Source: Planctomycetota bacterium
GTDB taxonomy: Bacteria > Planctomycetota > Planctomycetia > Pirellulales > JADFKK01
Length of the DNA stretch: 57,854 nt
Direction: 5' to 3'
Assembly (NCBI GenBank): GCA_022564995.1
Contig: JADFKK010000008.1
Location: 1-57,854 of the forward strand
Shown here: positions 51,881 to 57,854 of the stretch, piece by piece
Layout: each line of letters opens with the position of its first letter
Position numbering within the stretch: position 1 is the stretch's first letter
Notes under the pieces: generated by a model
The model's input: the letters and a program-made list of their open reading frames with translations, nothing else
Databases searched by the model: none
Told to the model about the DNA's origin: nothing
Program-made: the position numbers and the translations under genes

Positions 51881-52377
51881 TTCGCAATACGCCGATTCTG
51901 TGTCAAAAAACCCCGTGGCGCGTGAGACGCCCCCAGAAACGACCATGCGTAAAACTGCCCCGCCCCCCGTTGGCGAGCCAATCGGCAAGAGGCCGATTCC
52001 AGCAATTCGGGACACGTTTTTCGGCATCACCAGGGCGTGTCATCTACTCGTGGCGTGAAACGGCCGGTTCGGAACGGGCTAAATTCGGTGGAGAAGGGCC
52101 CCGAGAATCCAAGCTGTGATAGGCACGAAACAAGCCGACTGGCGTCTTGGTCGAAGCGGAATCGAGGGCTGTTGTTACGAGGTTGTTACACGGCTCAGAC
52201 AGCGGAATTGCTATGATTACTAGGGCGGCGGGCGAAAAGGCTTCCCAGATTCTCGGCCGATGCTTTTCCAGAACAATTGGAACTAATGCGAGATGTCGCG
52301 CGTCTCATTCGTACGTTGTGTAATGGGTCCGCGCGAGATCGGCGGCGAGACCTGTGGCGAGAGAATCCCTAGACCTC
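51881..52377. other. Intergenic region without a supported gene
   Basis: About 500 bases between the CotH remnant and the thioredoxin-like gene. Open frames of up to 94 codons exist but carry no recognisable family. It probably includes the promoter of the thioredoxin-like gene; none could be pinned down. Confidence 0.45.
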
Positions 52378-52386
52378 GGAGGTGAT
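52378..52386 (+). promoter_or_regulatory. Strong ribosome-binding site deciding the start of the thioredoxin-like gene
   Basis: GGAGGTGAT is a nine-base match to the anti-Shine-Dalgarno sequence. It lies eight bases (from the GGAGG core) upstream of ATG 52391, and too close to the alternative starts at 52382 and 52385. It shows that the N-terminal part before the TGA is set up for efficient translation. Confidence 0.75.
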
Positions 52387-52390
52387 GATC

Positions 52391-53428
52391 ATGACCAGAT
52401 GCTCCCTTCAATTTCCCGCGCTGGCAGTGCTGGCAATTGCCGTTGCTGTTGCTGTTGGAGTCTCGCCATTTCAAGGCGGGATCCTTGGCGCCGCAGAAAC
52501 CTGCGGAGATTATGGCACGTCGGTGACGTTTGCTGAATCTCCGGCGGCAGCGGCCAAGCAGGCTCTCATGGAGGAGAAGCTCGTCTTCGTGCTGCACGTT
52601 TCCGGAAATTTTGAAGCCTCGGCGTTTACGTGAAACAACGCCGAAGCGCTCCGTGTGAACGCTCTGGCAGATCCCAAGCTGGGAAAATACATCAACGAGC
52701 ATTTCGTCTCCGCCTTTGAGAAAGTCGGCACCTTCCGGATCGTCGGCCGCCAGAAGCAAGGCGGCAACGTGGCGTCGTATTTCTGCGCTCAAGACGGTCG
52801 CGTGCTGCACGTGGTCGCCGGCCCCGTGAATGCCGCCACTCTGCTGCGCGAGGCCCGTTGGGTCGTCGATACGGTCAAGAAGGCGCTGGAAGAAAACAAG
52901 AAGAGCGGTAAGTCGTTCAAGTCGCAACTGCGTCAGGCCCATGCCGAGCGGCTGCGGAAGGAACATCGCTTGACCGTGCAACCGGTGATGTTCGACGCGC
53001 CGGTGCAAGGCGCGAAAAGCGCTCTCTCCTATCGCGATCCCTCCGGCAAGACCTTGGCGCCGGTGCTGCCGCCGCCGCCGATCGATGGGCCCGACGTGAG
53101 CCTCACCGCCAAGCAAAACGCGGCCTTTGTCGCCCGGCAGGACGCCGCTCTAAAGACGGCCCGCCCGCAGCAGATCGTCACCGGCAAGCGCGGACGCCGC
53201 TGGGTTTTGAGCAATCAAGGCCGCGTTCACATGCTGCTGGCCGCTCACTCGATGAAGAAAATCGAGACGCTTTACGGCTCCATTTTCGAAGGCATCCTGG
53301 GCGAAAAGGTAAGCACCAAGCCGGTCGAGGTGACGACGCCGTTTCCGTGGGTGCGTCGTGGAAGGGGCGGCGTCGAGCTGCGGCCGATTAACGTAAAGCC
53401 CAGTGCGCTGCAGGGAAAAATTCGCTAG
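52391..53428 (+). CDS. Exported thioredoxin-like protein with an in-frame TGA: candidate selenoprotein
   Basis: From ATG 52391 a signal peptide (LAVLAIAVAVAVGV, cleavage near AAE) leads into VFVLHVSGNFEASAFT, then TGA at 52631-52633, then NNAEALRVNALADPKLGKYI in the same frame on to the stop at 53428: 80 codons before and 265 after the TGA. The part after it continues the fold (FRIVGRQKQGGNVASYF, then CAQDGRVLHVVAGPV), like thioredoxin-like proteins. The TGA falls where a thioredoxin fold has its redox Cys, after strand one. A stem-loop starts six bases after it. If TGA is read as selenocysteine the product has 345 residues; otherwise the gene is broken by one substitution (Cys TGC/TGT to TGA). 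Conventional annotation would call only 52655-53428. Confidence 0.7.
52631..52668 (+). promoter_or_regulatory. In-frame TGA with a SECIS-like stem-loop
   Basis: Bases 52640-52648 (GCCGAAGCG) pair with 52660-52668 (CGCTCTGGC): seven standard pairs, one G-T and one A-C mismatch, around an 11-base loop CTCCGTGTGAA. The loop begins 16 bases after the TGA and has G-T dinucleotides near its apex, which fits the position and general form of bacterial SECIS elements. GC-rich coding DNA can give such a stem by chance. Confidence 0.45.
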
Positions 53429-53440
53429 CGAGTTTGTATC

Positions 53441-53503
53441 GTAGCTGGATTCGCAAGAATTCAGCCCAAGCCGGACGGCCCGAATTCTTGCGAATTCGGC
53501 TAC
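53441..53503. repeat. Palindromic repeat, family G copy 2
   Basis: GTAGCTGGATTCGCAAGAATTC near 53441 pairs with GAATTCTTGCGAATTCGGCTAC at 53482-53503, with a short loop. It matches 45577-45652 and lies just 12 bases after the thioredoxin-like gene stop. Confidence 0.8.
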
Positions 53504-53520
53504 CCCACGTGAGGAATACC

Positions 53521-55947
53521 ATGAAACGATACCTGCTCTCGACCGCACTGTTTCTTGCCTGCACCGGTGTGGCGCAGGGCCACGGATTGCTGATTCCGAC
53601 CGAGCCGGACCTGCCGCCGCTGGCGATGCTGAACCACCACGTCGAGGTGAAGCTGGAGGATCAGGTGTCGGTGACGCGGGTGCGACAAACCTTTCGCAAT
53701 CACACCGATCAGCAACTCGAGGCGACCTACGTCTTTCCGGTGCCCAAGGGCGCCAGCGTCCGCCAGTTCGCGATGTGGGTGAACGGAAAGAAATGCAAAG
53801 GTGAGTTGATCAAGGCCGAGAAAGCCAAAGCGATGTACACCAGCATCGTTCGCCAGACGAAGAACCCGGCCTTGCTGGACTACATCGGCTCCGATCTGCT
53901 GCGTTTGAAGATCTTCCCGATTCCGGCCAAGGGCGATCAGAAGATCGAGGTCAGCTTCACGGCCGTGGCCAAGAAAGAACACGGTCTCGTTGAGTACGTC
54001 TATCCGCTGAAAACGGATCACACGGCGGCCAGCACGCTGGAGGAATTTCGCCTCACGCTCTCACTCAGTTCGCAACAACCTCTGGGGAGCATTTACAGTC
54101 CCACGCACGAAGTTGTCATCGAGCGGCAAGGCGATCATCGGGCGGTGGTTCGCTTCGAGCAGAACGGTACGGCGCTCGATCGCGACTTTCAGCTTTTTTA
54201 CACGACCAGCGGCCAGGACGTCGGCCTCACGGCGCTGGCGCATCGGCCGATCTCCGACGAGGACGGATTTGTCATGCTGTTGGTTTCTCCCCGGGCGGAA
54301 CTGTCCAAGCAACAAAGAGTGCCCCGCGACGTCGTGTTCGTCATCGACACGTCCGGCAGCATGATGTTCGAGGGGAAAATGAAGCAGGCCAAGGGTGCCT
54401 TGCGGCATTGTCTAGGCGTTTTGGCCAGCGACGATCGCTTTGCCCTGGTCAGCTTCGCTAGCACGGTTGAGAGCTATCGCGGCAAGTTGGTGCCGGCCAA
54501 CGAGGAGCACATCAAGCACGCCAAGGGCTGGGTCGAAGGTCTGTATAGCGGCGGCGGGACCGCCATCGATCGAGCCCTCAAGGCGGCCCTAGCCCTGCGC
54601 GGCGACGACGCCGAGAGGATGTTCACCGTGGTGTTCATCACCGACGGTCAACCGACGATCGGCGAGCGAGACACCGAGAAGATTTTGGCCAACATCACAA
54701 AGCAGAACACGGCCAACACGCGGATATTTTCCTTGGGGCTCGGTAACGACTTGAACGCGGTACTGCTGGATCAGATCGCCGAAAAAACGCACGCGCTGTG
54801 CAGTTATGTTCGGCCGCAGCAAGACATCGAGACGAAAGTGGCCAGCTTCTTCAAGAAAATCCACCATCCCGTGTTGGCCAACCTGAAGCTGTCGATCGAA
54901 GGCGACGCGCGGCTGGCGGAAGTCTATCCGCCGGAGCTTCCCGATCTCTTCCACGGCGATCAGTTAGTGATTCTCGCCCGCTACAAGGGAGCCGGCAAAG
55001 CGTCGATCCGGCTCGACGGCAAGGTCGGCATGCACGAGCGGAAATTTGTCTACCAGGTCGATTTCAAGCCGCAGGCCGATGACAAGCCGTTTGTCGAGGA
55101 ACTCTGGGCGCGACGCAAGGTGGGTTACTTGCTCGACCAGATCCGCATCAACGGCGAGCAGAAGGAATTGGTCGACGAAATCGTTCGCTTGGCCAAAGGT
55201 TACGGAATCACCACGCCCTACACGAGCTATCTGATCATGCCCGACACGCCGCTGCGGGTGGCTTCGGCCAAAACGCGCGACGCCAGCGGCAAGCAAGGAG
55301 GTTACTATTACGCACCGGCCGCTTTGGTATCAGGAGCAGCAGGCGCCAGCCAACAGAAGCTGGTCGACTTCGCGCGCAAGGTTCAGAAGAATGACGGCGA
55401 TCTGGCGAGAACTCGTGGCCGCTTTCAAGATCGGGCCTTTGAACGTCTCGGCCGCGCCGATGGCACCAAGAGGCCCTCGGCCGATGCGACTCCGGCCGAC
55501 AAGGCAGCCTACGCGCAGCTCGCAAAGGCCAAGCGACTCAAAGGCACGCTCGATTTGGCACGGGGAAACTTGCGGCAAGGCCAATGGCGTCGAAATCAGT
55601 ACGGCAAGTTGGGCGTCGAGTTGTCGTTGTCGACGAGCCATTTGAAGGGCCAGAATCAATTGCAAGCGACCGCGCTGCGGCGTGTGGCGAGTCGCAATTG
55701 CCTGGAACTCGGCGGCGTGTGGATCGACGAAGGCTTCACCGACAAAACGCCGACGCTCACGGTCAAGGCCCAAAGCCCGGCCTACTTCCGCATTCTCGAG
55801 CGTCAACCGCAGATGAAAGAAGTTTTCCAACTCGGCAATCACGTGCTCTGGATCACCCCCAACGGCACCGGACTGGTGATCGACACAACCGACGGAAGAG
55901 ATCGTGTGAGCGATCGGGAGATTGACGCACTGTTTGCCAGCAAGTGA
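53521..55947 (+). CDS. Exported VIT and von Willebrand factor A domain protein
   Basis: ATG 53521 with GAGG upstream gives 808 residues; the longer frame from 53434 reads through the repeat. A Sec signal (LLSTALFLACTGVAQG) is followed by a VIT domain at about 25-150 (HHVEVKLEDQVSVTRVRQTF, then ATYVFPVPKGASV). The VWA domain has its metal site DTSGS at 276-280 and later ITDGQPT near 380. The C-terminal 300 residues are basic and helical, then beta-rich. Such proteins resemble inter-alpha-trypsin inhibitor heavy chains and are common in planctomycetes, where they probably bind partners outside the cytoplasm by a Mg2+-dependent contact (inference). It follows the thioredoxin-like gene on the same strand. 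Confidence 0.88.
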   Translation: MKRYLLSTALFLACTGVAQGHGLLIPTEPDLPPLAMLNHHVEVKLEDQVSVTRVRQTFRNHTDQQLEATYVFPVPKGASVRQFAMWVNGKKCKGELIKAEKAKAMYTSIVRQTKNPALLDYIGSDLLRLKIFPIPAKGDQKIEVSFTAVAKKEHGLVEYVYPLKTDHTAASTLEEFRLTLSLSSQQPLGSIYSPTHEVVIERQGDHRAVVRFEQNGTALDRDFQLFYTTSGQDVGLTALAHRPISDEDGFVMLLVSPRAELSKQQRVPRDVVFVIDTSGSMMFEGKMKQAKGALRHCLGVLASDDRFALVSFASTVESYRGKLVPANEEHIKHAKGWVEGLYSGGGTAIDRALKAALALRGDDAERMFTVVFITDGQPTIGERDTEKILANITKQNTANTRIFSLGLGNDLNAVLLDQIAEKTHALCSYVRPQQDIETKVASFFKKIHHPVLANLKLSIEGDARLAEVYPPELPDLFHGDQLVILARYKGAGKASIRLDGKVGMHERKFVYQVDFKPQADDKPFVEELWARRKVGYLLDQIRINGEQKELVDEIVRLAKGYGITTPYTSYLIMPDTPLRVASAKTRDASGKQGGYYYAPAALVSGAAGASQQKLVDFARKVQKNDGDLARTRGRFQDRAFERLGRADGTKRPSADATPADKAAYAQLAKAKRLKGTLDLARGNLRQGQWRRNQYGKLGVELSLSTSHLKGQNQLQATALRRVASRNCLELGGVWIDEGFTDKTPTLTVKAQSPAYFRILERQPQMKEVFQLGNHVLWITPNGTGLVIDTTDGRDRVSDREIDALFASK

Positions 55948-55985
55948 GTGGTCGCGCCTGGAGAAGTTGGGCAGTTTAACGAGAT

Positions 55986-56114
55986 CGGAAATCCGAAGCA
56001 CGAAATCCTAAACAAATTCAAAGCACGAATGTCAAAAAACTCGAATGGTCGATGTTTTTGACATTCAAATTTCGGATTTCTGATTTGTTTAGGATTTCGT
56101 GCTTCGGATTTGAA
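55986..56114. repeat. AT-rich inverted-repeat element, family F copy 3
   Basis: CCGAAGCACGAAATCCTAAA near 55993 pairs with TTTAGGATTTCGTGCTTCGG near 56088-56107; an inner pair of GTCAAAAA/TTTTTGAC is also present near 56031 and 56055. It is the closest to a perfect palindrome of the three copies and lies between the two VWA genes. Confidence 0.8.
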
Positions 56115-56202
56115 TGCAGAGAGTGCGCAACTTACTTCTATGTTAGTCCCAGGCGAGTTTTTTCCGTAAGCCGCCGCAGAGCCCATCAAAGGAGACTGAC
56201 CG

Positions 56203-57375
56203 ATGAAACGCCTATCGAATCGATTGAGTTGTTTTGTTGTTCTTGGATTGTTCGCCGTTGCGTGCGTCGCCCGCGCCCAAGACAAGGCAGTGCCTAAAGC
56301 CGTTGCGAAACCGCCCGTCAAAGCTGACGCCAAAGCCGATGGCAAGAAAAAGAAACGCCCGATGGTGCAAATCGCGATCCTGCTCGACAATTCGGGCAGC
56401 ATGCGCGGCCTGATCAACCAGGCCCGTAGCGAGTTGTGGACGGTGGTCAACGAATTTGTCACCGCGAAGCTGGGCGGTGTGCGGCCGAACTTACAGGTCG
56501 CGGTCTATCACTACGGCAATCCCCCGGCGAAGCTGCTGGTGCCATTGACCGACGACCTGGACCGCGTCTCGGAGGCGCTGTTCGGCATCCCGGTCTCCGG
56601 CGGCAGCGAGTATTGTGGCGCGGTGATTCAGACGGCCACCAACGATTTGAAATGGAGCAGCGAGGGCCGCGACCTGAAGATGATCTTCATCGCCGGCAAC
56701 GAACCGTTCACCCAGGGTCCGGTTGACTACCGCGTAGCCTGCAAGGCGGCCATCAAGAAGGGAATTATGATCAACACGATTCACTGTGGCCGGGGCATCC
56801 CCAAGGGCTGGCTCGACGGAGCCGCGCTGGCCGACGGCAAGGCGATGAATATCGACCACACCCAAACGGTCGTTCACGTCGCATCGCCGCAAGACAAGCA
56901 GATCGCCCAGCTCGGCGTCGACTTGAACAAGACCTACATCGCCTACGGCGCCCACGGCAAACTCGGCGTCCTCAGGCAATCGAAGCAGGACGGAAACGCC
57001 AAGAAGGCGTCCATCGCCAGTGCCCAGCAACGGGCCGTGACGAAGGCCAACGCCTACTATCGCAATTCCGCCTGGGATCTGTGCGACGCGATCAAGGAGG
57101 GCAAGGTCGATCTGGCCAAGATCAAGCCGGAGGATCTGCCGGAGAACATGCGCAAGATGACGCTCGAACAGCGGCTTGCCTACGTCAAGAAAATGCAGAC
57201 CGAGCGCGGCAAGATCAAGAAGCAAATCAACGAACTCAACGTGGCACGCGTCAAGTTCGTCGCCGAGAAGCGCAAGTTGCTTGCCGAAAAAACCGGCAAG
57301 GAAACCTTGGACAAGGCCCTCATCAGCGCTATCCGCGAACAGGCTACCAAGAAGAAATTCTCGTTCGGCAAGTAG
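56203..57375 (+). CDS. Exported von Willebrand factor A domain protein
   Basis: The 390-residue protein has a Sec signal (CFVVLGLFAVACVARA), a Lys/Ala/Pro-rich linker, then a VWA domain at about 55-235 with the metal site DNSGS at 62-66 and SGGSEYCGAV near 136. FIAGNEPFTQGPVDY near 165 is the D/N-x-x segment of the second loop. The C-terminal third is a charged helical region, with KKMQTERGKIKKQINELN near 330, probably a coiled coil. The role is not known; VWA proteins next to MoxR ATPases are often substrates or partners of those chaperone-like ATPases (family knowledge). A GGAG site lies before the ATG. Confidence 0.87.
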   Translation: MKRLSNRLSCFVVLGLFAVACVARAQDKAVPKAVAKPPVKADAKADGKKKKRPMVQIAILLDNSGSMRGLINQARSELWTVVNEFVTAKLGGVRPNLQVAVYHYGNPPAKLLVPLTDDLDRVSEALFGIPVSGGSEYCGAVIQTATNDLKWSSEGRDLKMIFIAGNEPFTQGPVDYRVACKAAIKKGIMINTIHCGRGIPKGWLDGAALADGKAMNIDHTQTVVHVASPQDKQIAQLGVDLNKTYIAYGAHGKLGVLRQSKQDGNAKKASIASAQQRAVTKANAYYRNSAWDLCDAIKEGKVDLAKIKPEDLPENMRKMTLEQRLAYVKKMQTERGKIKKQINELNVARVKFVAEKRKLLAEKTGKETLDKALISAIREQATKKKFSFGK

Positions 57376-57377
57376 CC

Positions 57378-57491
57378 CGTGAGGTCAAAATTCTAAAACG
57401 GCGCTGAAACCCTTTGGCCACTGAGATTTGAAGGCATTGCCGAGTGACATTCTCGGCCGACGGGAGGGTAAGAGCCGCGCGGAGTCGGACC
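57378..57491. repeat. Long dispersed repeat, family H copy 2 (inverted)
   Basis: It is the reverse complement of 49361-49477 with about ten percent differences. It begins three bases after the VWA stop. With copy 1 it flanks 8 kb that hold the PEP-CTERM, CotH, thioredoxin-like and VWA genes. Confidence 0.8.
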
Positions 57492-57694
57492 CCTGCGCTA
57501 GTCCAGCGATTTTCTGGGTCGCGGCCGGAATTCAGAACGACAGAAAAAAACTCTTCCACAGGCTGGACACGGGGGCGCGCGGCGACTTATACTCGCATCA
57601 ACGTTCCTGGATCGGTTCCAGGCTCAACCCAACGCGGGAAACAACATCGGATCAAAAACGTACCCCAAAGACAATCACCTTGGGAAGCTTCTCC

Positions 57695-57854
57695 ATGAAT
57701 GAATCATCCGCTGAAAGTGCTCCTTTAGCAGCCGGTGACGTCGACGCGGTCAAGAAACTGGGCCTGGCTAGGGACCATATTGTTGCCGAACTCCGCAAGG
57801 CGATCGTAGGCATGGACCCGGTGATCGACGAGGTGTTGATCGCCATCTTTTCGC
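57695..57854 (+). CDS. MoxR-family AAA+ ATPase (3' truncated by the window)
   Basis: Only the first 53 codons are in the window. After an acidic start, LARDHIVAELRKAIVGMDPV and IDEVLIAIFS match the first helix and strand of MoxR ATPases, just before the Walker A loop. MoxR proteins act as chaperone-like ATPases and typically sit beside VWA-domain genes, as here. The ATG is placed by the family's usual spacing; no strong ribosome-binding site is evident. Confidence 0.75.
   Translation, partial: MNESSAESAPLAAGDVDAVKKLGLARDHIVAELRKAIVGMDPVIDEVLIAIFS

Noticed and set aside
52655..53428. Short thioredoxin-like gene beginning after the TGA
   Set aside because: The start at 52655 has no ribosome-binding site and lacks the signal peptide and first strand, which are present in frame upstream.

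Overview
The window is GC-rich, densely coded bacterial DNA and very probably comes from a planctomycete, most likely of the Pirellulales type. The signs are protein families concentrated in that phylum: two LEPR-XLL surface proteins (33.6 and 49.9 kb), a PEP-CTERM tail (49.8 kb), a DUF1570 HExxH protein, a CotH/lamin-tail protein, VIT/VWA proteins beside a MoxR ATPase, and a 2101-residue membrane kinase. Many short dispersed palindromic repeats also sit between the genes. No rRNA, tRNA, CRISPR array or complete insertion sequence was seen. Both window ends cut genes (a helicase at the left, a MoxR ATPase at the right).

Layout. 0-6.2 kb: end of a helicase-nuclease, a small unknown protein, a Tat-exported DUF3500 protein, a VapBC-type toxin-antitoxin pair, a PilZ protein and a DUF1570 putative peptidase. 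6.5-22.7 kb: a same-strand surface-glycan locus. It holds a NeuB-type nonulosonate synthase, HisF-like, HisH-like and WbpG/PseA-like amidotransferase genes, a CBS-nucleotidyltransferase (PtmE-like), a glycosyltransferase-like protein, a PhyH dioxygenase, a methyltransferase, a CMP-sugar synthetase, a membrane protein, a MurJ-like flippase, an aldolase, AsnB and an initiating sugar transferase. Together they predict an acetamidino-modified legionaminic or pseudaminic acid-like sugar placed in a lipid-linked glycan. 22.9-37.4 kb: an FHA/DUF4123-like protein, a TonB receptor, the giant kinase-pseudokinase, and a repeat-rich LEPR-XLL/FN3 protein. 37.5-46.8 kb: PepF, FabH, an oxidoreductase, a possible nuclease, and a SNF2 ATPase followed by a SWIM protein with a histone-H1-like tail.

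47-52 kb is a scarred region: a lipoprotein whose signal peptide is one base out of frame, a transposase fragment, a PEP-CTERM mini-gene one base out of frame, and a CotH gene with an apparent internal deletion. 52.4-57.9 kb holds an exported thioredoxin-like gene interrupted by one in-frame TGA, a VIT/VWA protein, a second VWA protein and the start of a MoxR ATPase.

The strongest unusual signal is the thioredoxin-like gene (52391-53428). The TGA lies where a redox cysteine would be expected, the frame continues for 265 codons, and a 9-bp stem-loop starts six bases after the TGA. It is a candidate selenoprotein; a recent nonsense mutation is the main alternative. The glycan locus, the kinase-pseudokinase receptor and the repeat families are the next most interesting items. 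All assignments come from reading motifs by eye; no database search was possible.
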